Positions 8,959 through 20,578 are shown, numbered from the stretch's first letter. The stretch: 64,000 nt of DNA from Ceratothoa steindachneri (GCA_963969495.1 OZ018338.1:43372301-43436300); one strand, 5' to 3'. The notes: generated from the sequence alone by a model not told the origin. Numbers and translations are program-made.

Positions 8959-10320
8959 TTAAATGAAAGGGAGAAGGCCGGCCTCCCCCCAAAAGTCAAC
9001 AAGTCCACCAGTCAAAGTACACGCACTCGTCCCGAGTACAAGGAGCAGGCGGTAGCGACCCCACCCATCCCGGTACTGGGACAGGTGTCGTGCGCGAAGA
9101 TCACCCAGACTGGGACATTTGACAAGAATGTGCCGAACAGTCTGGGGGACGATGCAGTCGTTGCAATAGGGCGCAGGCGAGCGCTCCATCAAATAGCGAT
9201 GCGTCACACGAGTGTGCCCGATTCGGAGACGACAGAAAGCAACCTAAAGCCGCCGCGGCATTGGGGGATAGGTCCATGGGAACAGTCGCGGCGCAATGGC
9301 ACGCAACTTCAAGTTCCCTTCGACTGTCTCCCATCTTCTTTGCCAAGCAGTCCGAAGAGCTGCCCGTATTCCTGCCATGTAGTCAGTGTGAGGAAGAGCG
9401 AAACGCTGGTCCGGTCGCAGAATCCTCGCGGACTCTTTGGCGCCCTCATCGGCGCGCTCATGCCCCGCAATTCCTACATGTCCAGGAACCCAGCAGAAGA
9501 TAATCTCGACATCTGCCCGGCTCGCCAAAACCGTGGCGTCACGGATTTCGCGAACCAGGGGATGCGGAGATTCCCATGCCCTGAGAGCACTCAGGGCGCT
9601 TTGCGAGTAGCTATAAATCACAATCCGGTTTGCGAACAGGGCACGTCGCGTAATCTCCCGTACCAAGTGGTGTATTGCAACCAGCTTGGCCGTGAAGACA
9701 GACGCAGCGCGTAATAGAGCCCCACTGACTTCAAACAGAGGGGATACGGCGTGGAAGCAGACCCCTTCTTACTACTTGGAGCCATCCATATACACTGGCA
9801 CGGTTCCAGCGTGACACAAGGTGTGCTCCAAAAAGGTCGAACGCAATACTCCCGGCACTGTATAAGCTTTGGGATCAGAAGCGTGGCGACAAATAGCCAA
9901 AGGTGGTACCCTTCAAGGTAGCGTCCTGGGCAGAACCAGGGGCGCCACCAGCCTGAGAGCTATACCTAGCTCTTGAAGGAGTTTTTTGGCCCCAACCCAA
10001 AGGGTTTAGGGTATGGCTGGCGTCTCTCGGCGGCATAGGCACCGGGCTCGCGCGTACGGACGAATGATGCACTATACATGTGGAGAGCGAGTAGCATCGA
10101 CTAGTAGGCTCTCAATAGGGGAAGTGCGGAAGAAATAGGTTGCAAGGCCAAGGCCAGTGTAGTGGATCGAGTCCACCTTCCGCAATAAACGCTCGGCTGT
10201 GGATGCATAAAACTCGCATCCGTAGTCGAGCTTCGAACGAACAAAGGATCGATAAAAAAGTAAGGCAGTAGCCCTATCAGTGCCCCAAGTGCTCAACGTC
10301 ACTGAGTGGAGAATATTCAT
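8959..10320 (-). pseudogene. I-like ORF2 C-terminal part: post-RT region, RNase H and Cys/His tail
   Basis: From high to low coordinate: a post-RT segment (10320-10072; SKLDYGCEFYAS, FRTSPIESL) typical of I-group ORF2, then RNase H (9666-9244), then a zinc-finger-like tail (about 9210-8960; YCNDC...RHILVKC). In RNase H the block that usually reads YSDSQSAL is YSYSQSAL, so one catalytic aspartate is tyrosine. FCWVPGHVGI and HERADEGAK are preserved. RNase H would remove the RNA strand of the cDNA hybrid. The frame is broken between the parts, so no functional protein is expected. Confidence 0.82.
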
Positions 10321-10329
10321 GGCGCGGGT

Positions 10330-11296
10330 ACAAACGACCCTAAGGCTCCGAATATGAGCCTACCAGGTGAGGCGTCGGTCAAATAAGAGACTAAGGAAAC
10401 GGTGCGATTCAACCACTTCCAGGCCTACCCCATTACGAAACAAATCTGGGTCTGGGCGGAGCCGTGGATGGCGGCAGAAGTGCACCACCTTAGTTTTGGC
10501 CAAGGAAAACGGAAACCTGTGCGCTTCAACATAATGAGAGACGCGGTTCAATACCTGTTGGAGTCTACGCTCCAGAGTTGGCATCTACGCCGCACCAAAA
10601 GAGATCGAAAGGTCGTATGGCCATGCGGTATCATAGGCCTTCTCCAGATCAAAAAAACACCATGACGTAGTGCCGTCTACGAAAGAAGGCCTCGCAGACT
10701 GCATTTTTCAGTCGGAGCAGAGCATCCGACGTGTAGTGGAACTTGTGTAAGAAGCACTGTTCAGAAAACAGATGGCCTCCGATATCCAGGAAAAAGGCTA
10801 ATCTAACATTTACCAATTTCTCCATCAACTTGCACACGCAATAGGTTAGAGAGATCGGGCGGAAACCGGCCGGATTAGAGTGATCTCTCCCCGGTTTTCA
10901 AAAGGCGAGCGCAGTAGCAATTCGCCAGGAATCCAGGAGGAGACCCTCCACCCGGATCCTGTCGAACAAATCTAATAGAACGGCCATGCCTCGCTCACTC
11001 ATGTGTCTACGCATGGCGTACGTGACATCGTCCTGACCATGGGCAGTGTCCACACACGAAGCAAGAGCGGAACGCAACTCACTCACAGTAAACCCGTCGT
11101 TTAAGGGTTCTCCGCCTCTGGAGGTAAAGTCCAGTTGGCGGCCTTCCGCGACATCACGACGTGCATTGAACGCTGGCAGAGCAGCATCCCGGCTAGAGAA
11201 TGCGGAGAAAGCGGTCGCGAAGGATTCCGCCACGGACGCGGGGTCCGAGATTGCGGTCCCATTCTCCTGGAGAACGGGAGGGGGGGGGGGAGTCAT
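10330..11296 (-). pseudogene. I-like ORF2 reverse transcriptase, internally deleted
   Basis: The upstream RT part (11296-10900) carries TAHGQDDVTYAMRRH, the usual TAPG-D-I-Y region. 10837-10650 has the KLMEKLVNVRL block and reaches motif A, FFDLEKAYDT, after a one-base shift in a T run at about 10651-10657. The sequence then jumps straight to the thumb region (LERRLQQVLNRVSHYVEAHRF). Motif B (SVPQGS-like) and the YADD box are absent. I estimate about 90 residues deleted. The deletion alone makes this copy inactive. Confidence 0.82.
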
Positions 11297-11689
11297 GTGA
11301 GAACTTGCCCCGAATCCTTTTGACTCGCTTCCACATCTCTGCTAAAGGGGTCTTCCCGTTAAGTGAAGACACGTATGCCCGCCAAGAAGAGCGGCGAGCG
11401 TGCTTCGAAATATATCGGAACCTAGCCCTAGCCCGACGAAATTCAGCGACAGTGAAATCGTTTGGGCGGCGCTTATAGTGCATGTAGCCATAACACTTGT
11501 GTTTCAGGGCCGTTTTACACTCGGCCGACCAACACGGGAGTGGTCGGCGTGCAAAACGGCCAGACGTTCTGGGAATATTAGTCAGGCCCGCGGCGATAAG
11601 GATACCGGAGAAGAACTCAACGGCCTCATCTACCGACCTAAACTCCTCGACTGGGATAGAGAATTCAGTCATTTCCTGAAATGCGTGTT

Positions 11690-12405
11690 GTCCGCGCCCA
11701 CGCCAAGCACCACCAACGCGGCAGTTGCCCTGAAAATGATATTTGAATGGGAAAGTAATCACTCCTATGGAGGTCATCGACCACCAGCCAATCAAAATCA
11801 GGCTGTGCATCCGAAGAGCACAGATAGGTCAAGGCAAGAAAATTAAGCGGTTCTCGGGCAGTGATGCGTAAACTCATTCACATTTTATACACCTATCTCA
11901 AGCTCTTCGATCAGATCGGCAAGGACTTGTCCCCTGGGATTTATTGAGTAATCTCCCAGGAGAGGATGCCTGCCGTTTAGATCTCCAAGCAAGAGATAGG
12001 GCCTCAGCAACCTTGCCACGACGCGGTGGAAGTATCCCGCGTCGAAGTGAGCTGATGGTGGAATGTACGCAGAAATGATAGTATACATCCTATCCAGGTG
12101 AAGCTGCACAGCCACTGCCTGAAAGGAGGTATCTAAGGTGAAAGGAAGAACGGAGACATGTCGGGTGTAAACCGCGCATCCCCCAGCCCGGCCATTTCGC
12201 GGTGGTGGGGTCGCAAAACCCTTATACCCCAGGAGAGTAAGCAGGGGGCACGCGCCTAGCATGGTTTCGTACAGAAAAATAGCTAACGGAGAATGGGACG
12301 AGACGAGCCTCCACAGCGCCTCCACAGCTCCTCCAAGTTGGCCCGGAGTCCACGACAATTCCATTGAATGAATAAGCCCTCCAGGCCTAGCTTGAAGGAG
12401 ACGCG
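11690..12405 (-). pseudogene. I-like ORF2 apurinic-type endonuclease domain
   Basis: The domain starts with FIQWNCRGLRANLEEL (about 12390-12340), the usual N-Q/W-N motif region of EEP-fold endonucleases. It continues with a YETM block where the catalytic glutamate lies and with LLLGDLNGRHPLLGD (about 11990-11950). It ends with DDLHRSDYFPI (about 11760-11730), where the usual SDH is SDY. The domain nicks target DNA to prime reverse transcription. It is split over at least three frames and the terminal histidine is lost. Confidence 0.82.
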
Positions 12406-12914
12406 AGGGCCCTCTTCGAAGAGAAGACCCTCACGGGAATGGCCGTACGCTTTCCGGTGGCAGAACCCCCAGCGCTGTTGGCCGGACAAAGCGCTGAAGG
12501 CGCTGTCGCCTTCGAGGACTTAAGGGAGTTTGGGCTCGCCATTTGAGTCTTTTCCCGCCTCCACCTCGAAACCTTAGGCGGGCGTTGCGGCTTCGGAGGC
12601 GGGGGACCTCTTTTCGAGGATCTGGCTCGGTGGAGGCGCGTGGCCGTTTCGCATTACGGGAAACAGTTACGCTGGGAGAAGGGGGGGGGCCCTGGTTTTA
12701 GCCGGGGCTGGGTGTGAACCCTTTGTGCCGCCAGCTTTACTAGAGGAGCGCCCGGGTTGAGTAGAACCCGCAGAAGAGCTCTGAATAGGCGCGGAAACAG
12801 TGCTCTTTGGTCGGGATGGGCCAGGAGCAGAGGGTGCTTTTCTAACTATTGAGGCATGACGTCCCAGGAAGAGCCGGGTGTGCTAGGACCAAGTCCTTAG
12901 CCTCGCGGAATGAG

Positions 12915-14240
12915 AGTCGATCCTGGGCCTAAACGGCCACGATTTTTTTCTCAAGGAGATACGCACCACATTGCTTCGAAAAAGCGGGGTGCGGCTCTTT
13001 GCAATTGACACACTCAGCCACACACGATTTGGCTTTATCGTGTGCGACCTTAAAGCGATTTACAAGGAATTCGGGTGACCCCGAGTTTGCACGTCTACAT
13101 GAACGATTCGTATGGCCGAAGCGGTGAGAGTAATAGCACTTCCGTGGCAGTGGCACGAATGCCTTTACACGGTAGCGGTACCAACCGGCACGCACCGACT
13201 CAGGGAGCTTGTCACATTCGAATGCACGAAAAGTGTAGTGGCGAGTCTCGAGGCCCCTCCCTGTTTTCCCATAACACGTTCGACCTTGACAGCCCCATGG
13301 TTGGCCAGCTCTAAGGTGATGTCCTCTATGGAGTAGTCAACGAGTTCCCTCGCATAAACTACTCTTTTCACAAAGTTCATGGTAGAGTGCGGCGTCATAC
13401 TCACCGGGGTGCCATGAAGTGTCCGAAGAGCACTTATCTTGGCCGCCTCGGAGGGATTCGCCGCATTCGCCAGAAGACTCCCGTCCGAGAAACGGGGAAC
13501 CTTCGGCTCTCTACCAATTACACTAGCTAATGCTCTTCTTCTTATGGACCATGTTTCCCTTTGGCCAACATGCTGCCAACAGTGGAGCGAATAACGAGGA
13601 AGCGTTTGAAGCCAGCGGGCTTGAAAACGCCAGGTAACCTCTGAATCAGGGGCCCCAATGTTATCAAGGCTCCGCTCTGCGCTCTTTTTGTCTTAGTCAT
13701 AGTCGGAGTCTCTGGACCCGAGGGGGATGGGGCAGAGGGGCCGGATGTGCTGATCTTGGCTTGTTTGCTTACCGAAGTGGCAGCAAACCCATCCGAGAAC
13801 GCAGCCCCCGCGGATATAGAGAAGCCCCGAGTCTTCTTATTTTTTTCTTTTTAGGAGAGGAGGGCGGCGAATGAACCTGCTTCTCCCCTACGCCGGAAGG
13901 AAGCCCAAGGCCAGATGGACCGGCCTCAGCCAGGTCCTTCTCCGAAACGGAGAAGGTCCTGGCAGTTAGAGGGGCACCGGTTGGAGGAGATTACTTCCCT
14001 CCTTTTACTGCCTCAGAAACCCTAGCCGTCTTAGGAGGACCTTGCATAGGGGCGGATTCGGGTTCGGGGCTTGGCGCCAAGCCCGGATACCCTTCCATGG
14101 AAGGCCCTACCGTCTGAGGTTGGGTGGCCTCAAGGACCATGTCTATCTCAGGCGGGGGCTTCCAGTTGGCCATTCTCCTCCAGGACATCGCAGGTCCCGT
14201 TGGCGGCGTTGTCACAAGTCATTTATGGGGAGGCACAGGC
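12915..14240 (-). pseudogene. I-like ORF1 (Gag-like) with CCHC knuckles
   Basis: The C-terminal part (13195-12929) contains AGWYRYRVKAFVPLPRKC and two knuckle regions, typical of I-group ORF1 proteins that coat element RNA. The first knuckle reads CYYS..., so its second cysteine is serine. The last, CVNCKEPHPAFSKQC, is intact. 13404-13165 gives the preceding RNA-binding region (VERVMGKQGGASRLATTLFV). The N-terminal part (14215-13991) is proline-rich and of low complexity. Frames are broken between these blocks. Confidence 0.75.
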
Positions 14241-15260
14241 CTTAACCCCGGTAAGGTTCAATATTCTTGCCAGCAGGTCTTTTGAGGGAATCAACCGAAG
14301 GGGCCTGGCTTCCCTCTCCCCCCTAAGAGGGTTTGCACTACCGAGCCGCTTCAATGGAGAGTGGTCGGCTATGGGCTGCTGGCTTTCTTGGCAGTCCCCT
14401 TGGAAAGAAAAGGGGGGACTGCGGCTGGGAAGAGCGAGGTGCCCGAAAGCACCTCCAGAGAAGGGGGTGAGGGAGAGTCCCCCTAAACCCGTAGGCGTAG
14501 GAGAGGAGTAAACCTACTCTCCGGTTAGAGAAGTTTGGAGGGTCCCCTGCGCAAGCACAGGGGAGGAGGGGGACCTTCATTTTTTTCTGTGGAGCTGCCC
14601 GAGGGCGGCTTCCTCGATGAACAAACAAGGCGAAATGGAGAGAGATTGTTTTTTTTGGTTTGCATTCCTGGGCATCGTGACCTTATTTTTTTCACGGGAA
14701 GCAATCGTTCATCACCCCTCGAGGTAGCTCGCCCTGCAAGGGGTGCGTACAGGCCTGGCAGAGCCGGGTTCCGTGATTCAGGACCACCTCTCCCGCCTGG
14801 TGGCCTAGCAGTCCATCGGCATGGCGGCTCTACTTTAGACACTGCGTAAAAACAAAGATAGATGGTGAAGTGAGAAGATAAGGGGATGTGAGGAAGGTAT
14901 GGGTGGGGATAGAGCAGGTTGTTAAAAACCCACCGTCCCAAACTGGTGCTCAGAGGCTAGGGAACATTGTCCCCTTCCCCCTCAGCCCCGATCAGGGATA
15001 GTTAGCTGAGAAGAAGATCAGCATCTACCCTGTGAAATTAGAGACTGACCAGAGAAAGGTGTGGGAGAGGTTGTATGAAAAGCAAGGAAACAGGGGGGAA
15101 ACGAGTGTTTTGAAGGAAGAAGAAGAGGCTAAGCTGGGGTCGGACGGGGTGCTGAATCCCGTCAGCCGGCGGCCAGGATGGTAAATCGTCGCGCTCCTTA
15201 AGGGCGAGGGGGATCTGTCCTAGGTTGAGTTTCGCTCCTGAAGGAAATACTATTGCCCAA
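14241..15260 (-). other. Probable 5' UTR of I-like copy B
   Basis: GC-richer than the surroundings, no convincing frame, with purine- and pyrimidine-rich blocks. The change to AT-rich background at about 15260 is taken as the 5' edge. There is no independent proof of the boundary. Confidence 0.45.
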
Positions 15261-16955
15261 AATAAGTAAATTTACGGACTAAATTGTTAATTTAATTGTT
15301 AATTTAAATCTGACGGGCAGCTACCAGAGTTACCCATTATGATTCCAAATAGTCGTATATCCTTCCCTCAAACTAATAAATGAATACTTACAGATGTACC
15401 ACAAACCCCAAAATGATATCTATATACATACACCACATTAATAGTATTAAAAAGTGCAAGTTTGACTAATTTTAAAGTATGAACTAGTTTACTCTAAATC
15501 AAATCAATTCAAAAACAGTGATTAAACTTGTCACAGATGAACATTAAAAATGTTTGATAATGAATCCACTTGAAAATGCCAAAATATTCAAAGACTAGAT
15601 TATCATAGGAAAGACCTTAAAATTAATTACAACTTTGATAGATCGAGCTAAGGAATGGCATTTTGCAATACATAAATAGATTAAGAGTATGGAAGACACA
15701 AGAACTCAAATATGTAGACACAAAAATAACGCACGTATGATACGAGACCATGGAGAATGAAGGTTGAGCCACAAAGGGAAGCACTCACCGGTAAGGTGAC
15801 CACAATGAACCAACGCGCAATGACCGACCATATACATAGATATGAAGGCGTATACAAAAATAAGGGTCACTCACGACCACAAAAATCAGGCCTCGTGTGA
15901 GCCACACAAAACAAGAACACCACACACGGTTGTCCTACCAAAAATACACGAGAGGTACAACACTCGCGGTTATCCCGCACTAAAATACAAAAGGAGTACA
16001 ACTCTGCCGGTTGTCTTACACTAAGTCAACAAATCACAATAGCCTTCCGAGACGCACGAAACCGGAAAATAAGTGCACGAAATCGACTTTCCTCCTGAAC
16101 ACAACTTTCTTCTCCAAGCACGAAAAAATTATCTGTCTTCTGTGAAGAATGAAGGCCTCGACATCGAATCCATGGAACAATAATAAATATGGATCGTTTA
16201 AAACCCCAATGCTATTATCAACATATAATGAAAATTCTTAACTCTAGATATCAAATAACTTTCTTTCATAACAAAATCGCAATAATACTTAATCCACTTT
16301 AATATTCAATTAAATAACTAGGAGGGAACTGGCCGATCAAAGCGAACGAAAATTCTAGAATTTTTAGGATGACGTGTCTGCCTCAAAACAATCGAACGAA
16401 GGTCCTACGATATTACCTCATAGCCCTCATCAGAAAAAAATGCAAACTATCAGATATTACGTGTGTGACAATATGAATCCAGCAAACCGCAAGAAACAGA
16501 AAAACAGGATAATTATTCTTCTGAAAAAGTTATTTCCTAATTACTATTAAAAAGTATTCATTAGGGTAAATATACACTAGTCTGACCCAAATACCAAAAG
16601 TGAAAAGCCATTTTAACAGATAAATTTCAATATTTAAAAGATACAAATAAAGATAAGCCAAATAATGCAAAAACGAGAAAAATAGAAACAGACATTGACA
16701 TTTACCGTTATAGCTGTTTAGCAACTGAGAATTAGAGAGGGAAATAGCCAATAGGAAATCTTTTTTTTATGTTTTGTTTTGTCAATTAGTTTATGGGGTA
16801 AATAAATTAAAGGAACATGAGTAGTCATTTATTTCTGGATTTAGTTGTTTATTTTTGTAAAGATTCGATTTTTTTAATTTGATAGGAGAGGATGCAGAAA
16901 TTATTAGGCTAAAACATTAAGAATGGATGGATTGTTATGTTTTGTAGAATGTCTA
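15261..16955. other. AT-rich spacer, nothing recognised
   Basis: No gene. 15880-16030 has two loosely similar stretches (ACACGAGAGGTACAACAC and AAAAGGAGTACAACTC), possibly a decayed repeat. No element signature identified. Confidence 0.5.
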
Positions 16956-16974
16956 ATTATTATTATTATTATTA
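16956..16974 (-). repeat. (TAA)n 3' tail of the CR1/L2-like element
   Basis: Six to seven ATT units on the plus strand, directly next to the 3' UTR that begins AAAGTTCCAAGCCACAAC. Microsatellite-like 3' tails are usual for non-LTR elements of several clades. Confidence 0.75.
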
Positions 16975-17199
16975 AAGTTCCAAGCCACAACCCCAACTGG
17001 AAGAGCAAATAGCTATAAGCCCAAGGGCCCCAGCGGGGAAAGAAACCTGGTATGGAAAAAACGAAACAAAGATTAAGAAAAACATAATAAATAAATAGAA
17101 AATTAAAAAAAAATTCAAAAAAAAAAAAAAAATTAAATGCTATAATGTTAAAAATATTATAATATTATATATGTGTGGATAATGAATAAAATATTAAAG

Positions 17200-20184
17200 T
17201 TATAAGTTTCTGTTAATTAAAAATGTATTAGCACCCACTTTAAATTTCTGAAGTTCCAAGGACTCAACAACAACAGTAGGAAGTTCATTCCACATTTTAG
17301 TTGTGTTAGGAATGAAACTTCTTGAAAACTGTGTTGTGTTGAATCTCATAGGCGTAAAGGCCCTACTATTGGCATTTAGTACACCTCTGGTAACTCGTTG
17401 AGGGGCATATAAATTGGGCAGATCGTGATGCAGTGGATGATCTGCATTGTTAAAAATTTTATATAAGATGCATAAGGAGCTTATTGCTCGCCTGTGCCAC
17501 AGATCAACTTTGAGGTCAGGAATTAAAAATTTTATTGCTCTCAAATTTTTATCTAATAAATTAAGATAAGAGTTGGCTGCCGAACTCCAAACAGGGGCGC
17601 AATATTCAAAACACGGAAGAATAAAAGCATTAAAACAATTTTTAAGAACAGTCTGCTCTCCAAATACTTTGTAAGATTTCCTCAAAATGCCAATTTTTTG
17701 AGCAATAGAGGAGGAAATAGATCGAATGTGATTCTCAAAAGTAAACCTAGAGTCAAGCATAACTCCAAGCAACTTAAAAGAATCACATATGGAGATGGGA
17801 ATGTTATTTATTAAAAGATCTGGATGGGGAGGATCTAGTGTTCTGGATCTGCTAACAATCATACTCTGGGTTTTCTTTGCATTTAACTTCATGCCCCATG
17901 AAGTGCACCAAACATTTATCTTAGCCAGATCTCTATTTAAAGACTCTGCAACCGATGCTCTCAACTCAGGAGATGGGACTGGGGCTATTAGAGTAGCATC
18001 ATCAGCATAGGCTATAAGTCTATTTTCCAGTCCAAACCACATATCATGGGTATATAAAATAAACAGTAGAGGACCAAGAACACTGCCTTGTGGTACACCA
18101 GATAGCACCTCTCTCTCATCACTAAAATTATTGTCAACATAAACCTTTTGATGTCGATTTGTTAAAAATTGTTCAATAATATTTAAAAATACACCACCTA
18201 CTCCCAACTGCTTCAACTTAAATATCAGGGCCTTATGATTGACACGGTCAAATGCGGCACTGAAATCCAGGCCAACTAAGCGAACTTCTTGACCAGAGTC
18301 TAATGATTTTTGGACAATGGTGGAGACTGTGAGAAGTGCATCACAAGTGCTCAGACCCTTACGAAATCCAAACTGTAAAAAGGGAAACAGACGATTAAGC
18401 TCGGCAAATGTACTTAAACGTTTAGCTAGTAAACGTTCAAAAATCTTAGATAGAACAGGAGTTATAGAAATGGGCCTATATTCAGTAGGGTTAAAACTAC
18501 CACTTGCACTTTTACATAGTGGAGTGATGTTACCAATTCTCCAACATTCGCAAAAACTACCACTCCTCGCCAGCTTCCGAAGAATAACGGAAAGCTTGGG
18601 AGCCAAATACTCTGCAGTTTTCTTAAAGAATAAAGGGAATATACCATTTGGGTCAGTACCACCATAAGCATCCAGATCAAGAAGTAACTGTTTTACTTCA
18701 CTTGAACGGAAAGCAATCTTGTTTAACCTTGGTTCAGGGAAACAAGTGTCAGGTAGAGTTAGATTCTCATTACTTTGTTTATTATCAAAAACATCAGCCA
18801 ACAGTGTTGCCTTTTCTTCAGGACTAAGGGTAATGGAACCATCAGGTTTAAGAAGGGGTGGCATAGATGAATCATTCCCAAAAAGAGCAGACTTGAGAGT
18901 GGTCCAGAATTTGTGGGAATTTGCTGTGCGCTGAAGAGTTCCCTTTGTGGTAGTATTGAATTCAACTTCAGCATTATTATATACCCTCTGAGCTGCTGTT
19001 CTGTAGTGCACATAATTATCCCATAGAAAGGCAGATCTACTCCCCTTCCACAGGTTGTAGGCTTCTTGTTTCTGCATATGAGCCCTCTTACAGTCATCAT
19101 TAAACCAGGCTTTGTCCTTAGTGCGATATCTGATCATACGGAATGGAACATGTCTATCAATAATTGAAACAATTTTATCATTCAAAATACGAACTGCTTC
19201 AACCTCCTTATATATTAGTGGCCAGTTGATCCGGGAGATATCATTTAATATATTGCACCAGTCTACTTGAGATTTGATGAATACTTTGCTTGTATGAGCT
19301 ATATTAGGAATAGATTGCTCAATACAGATAGTTATAGAAATTGCACAGTGGTCAGAAGTTCCCACAGGAGGATCAACAGCACTTGTAACGACTCCAGGGG
19401 AATCAGTGAAAACCAAGTCAAGGCAGTTCCCAGATGAATGGGTAGGCTCCCTAATGACTTGCTCACAACCCGACTCACACGCAAAATCATAAGCCCTGAT
19501 ACCATGACAGTCAGTAGGGGAGACAGAAGACAGCCATTGCCTATGATGAGCATTGAGGTCTCCCATAAATACAAAGCAGGCTTTCCGGTCATTTTCCTGT
19601 ACCTTGGCCATGGCAAGGAGCAGACAATCAAAAATAGTATCATCTAAGTCTGGATTGCGATAGACAGAAAAAAGATAAAAATTATTTTGCTTACCACATA
19701 CTTTCATAACTTGCATCTCATGGCAAGAACAAGCATAGGAGGTCTTTGAAGCAGAGTAACCATTCCTAATGTAAACTGCCAATCCTCTAGCCCTAGGAAT
19801 GGCATCACGCCTAAGTAAAATTGGTTTTTTGAAGCCTGGTATAAGTAGTTCAGAGACATGCCTCATATTTGAAACCAGGGTCTCTGAACAGAGTAAAATG
19901 TCATGAGACTTGGATGAAGCAGTCAAGTCTTTAATATTGGCATGTAGGCCCCTAATATTAATATAGAGTAGACGACATTTTATCTGACGAGGATGACCAG
20001 GTCCAGGGTTGAGCTCAATATCTCCTGATAAAATTAAAATCGATATTAAAAAAATAATATTAGCAACAAGATCTTCAACAAAAATAACAATTTGTACAAC
20101 AACAACAACAATTTGTACAAAATTATTCAATAGCAAAACTTTCATTAACTGAATATTATATGTCGGAAAAAAACTGGTCAACAT
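17200..20184 (-). CDS. Endonuclease-reverse transcriptase (ORF2) of CR1/L2-like element
   Basis: 994 residues. Residues 1-53 are strongly hydrophobic (runs of Val, Ile, Leu), followed by a 2A-like motif ending at 62. The endonuclease spans about 69-285: CRLLYINIRGL at 70, catalytic Glu in LLCSET (101), GDLNAH (208-213) and SDH (277-279). The reverse transcriptase spans about 500-780: FGFRKGLSTCDALL (605-618), motif A GLDFSAAFDRVNH (638-650), motif B SGVPQGSVLGPLLF (695-708) and motif C AYADDATLI (725-733). A C-terminal domain reaches 994. The protein nicks chromosomal DNA and copies element RNA at the nick. The ATG at 20184 is used because it opens the frame and puts the hydrophobic leader before the 2A motif. 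It overlaps a small upstream frame by 29 bp. No inactivating change seen. Confidence 0.93.
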   Translation of the reverse strand: MLTSFFPTYNIQLMKVLLLNNFVQIVVVVVQIVIFVEDLVANIIFLISILILSGDIELNPGPGHPRQIKCRLLYINIRGLHANIKDLTASSKSHDILLCSETLVSNMRHVSELLIPGFKKPILLRRDAIPRARGLAVYIRNGYSASKTSYACSCHEMQVMKVCGKQNNFYLFSVYRNPDLDDTIFDCLLLAMAKVQENDRKACFVFMGDLNAHHRQWLSSVSPTDCHGIRAYDFACESGCEQVIREPTHSSGNCLDLVFTDSPGVVTSAVDPPVGTSDHCAISITICIEQSIPNIAHTSKVFIKSQVDWCNILNDISRINWPLIYKEVEAVRILNDKIVSIIDRHVPFRMIRYRTKDKAWFNDDCKRAHMQKQEAYNLWKGSRSAFLWDNYVHYRTAAQRVYNNAEVEFNTTTKGTLQRTANSHKFWTTLKSALFGNDSSMPPLLKPDGSITLSPEEKATLLADVFDNKQSNENLTLPDTCFPEPRLNKIAFRSSEVKQLLLDLDAYGGTDPNGIFPLFFKKTAEYLAPKLSVILRKLARSGSFCECWRIGNITPLCKSASGSFNPTEYRPISITPVLSKIFERLLAKRLSTFAELNRLFPFLQFGFRKGLSTCDALLTVSTIVQKSLDSGQEVRLVGLDFSAAFDRVNHKALIFKLKQLGVGGVFLNIIEQFLTNRHQKVYVDNNFSDEREVLSGVPQGSVLGPLLFILYTHDMWFGLENRLIAYADDATLIAPVPSPELRASVAESLNRDLAKINVWCTSWGMKLNAKKTQSMIVSRSRTLDPPHPDLLINNIPISICDSFKLLGVMLDSRFTFENHIRSISSSIAQKIGILRKSYKVFGEQTVLKNCFNAFILPCFEYCAPVWSSAANSYLNLLDKNLRAIKFLIPDLKVDLWHRRAISSLCILYKIFNNADHPLHHDLPNLYAPQRVTRGVLNANSRAFTPMRFNTTQFSRSFIPNTTKMWNELPTVVVESLELQKFKVGANTFLINRNL
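19999..20022 (-). other. 2A-like ribosome-skipping motif
   Basis: Residues 55-62 read DIELNPGP and fit the 2A consensus D-[VI]-E-x-N-P-G-P. In known 2A peptides the bond between the last Gly and Pro (here 61 and 62) is not formed and translation continues. 2A-like sequences at the N-terminus of CR1/L2-type elements have been reported. Here the skip would release a hydrophobic 61-residue leader from the endonuclease-RT. Activity is inferred from the motif only. Confidence 0.75.
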
Positions 20185-20374
20185 GATGGAGCCGACACAT
20201 CATGCAAGGCAAAATTCCCTTCAGGACGCCACAACAACTGAGGGAGGACAGTAATGATGACTTTGGAATGAAAAAGAATAAAGAAAAGAGAAAAGAAAAG
20301 AATAGACCAAGGCAACCTCTTGAAAAGCCATCAGAGCCTCTTTGCTCATCTATTAAGCCTGCCCTACACACCAT
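20156..20374 (-). CDS. Small upstream frame of the CR1/L2-like element
   Basis: 72 codons, ending 29 bp inside the start of the 994-codon frame and in another frame. The middle is hydrophobic and serine-rich (LGLFFSFLFSLFFF), so it could be a membrane segment. I do not recognise the protein. It may be a genuine short ORF1, coupled to ORF2 by the overlap, or a chance frame in the 5' UTR. Confidence 0.35.
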   Translation of the reverse strand: MVCRAGLIDEQRGSDGFSRGCLGLFFSFLFSLFFFIPKSSLLSSLSCCGVLKGILPCMMCRLHHVDQFFSDI

Positions 20375-20578
20375 TTGAGTAAAACAAGAGGAGGAATGAA
20401 AAATAGGAAAGTATGCCTAAATGTACCCTTAGGCAGGGATCTCAAACACAAGAGAGTGGAAGACCATGGTACAGAGGCTATGGCACAATCCAATGCATGA
20501 GAACACCTTTCTGTCAGGGAGGTCCCTTAGCCTTTGACTGAAGTGTCTATCCACAAGACAGTGGAGGGTTTGGATTCA

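Larger units (their letters stand above)
8780..15260 (-). mobile_element. I-like non-LTR retrotransposon with RNase H, long but dead (copy B)
   Basis: Read on the minus strand the order is: 5' UTR (about 15260-14240), ORF1 with zinc knuckles, endonuclease, reverse transcriptase, RNase H, a Cys/His-rich tail and 3' UTR. This is the layout of I-group elements (I, Nimb and relatives). Every domain is split by frameshifts or stops. The catalytic block of the reverse transcriptase is deleted and an RNase H aspartate is changed. Copies at 8200 and 28620 belong to the same or a close family. Edges are approximate because no TSD was found. Confidence 0.85.

Noticed and set aside
17789..19647. Other frames over the 994-codon gene
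   Set aside because: Shadows of the intact endonuclease-RT frame.
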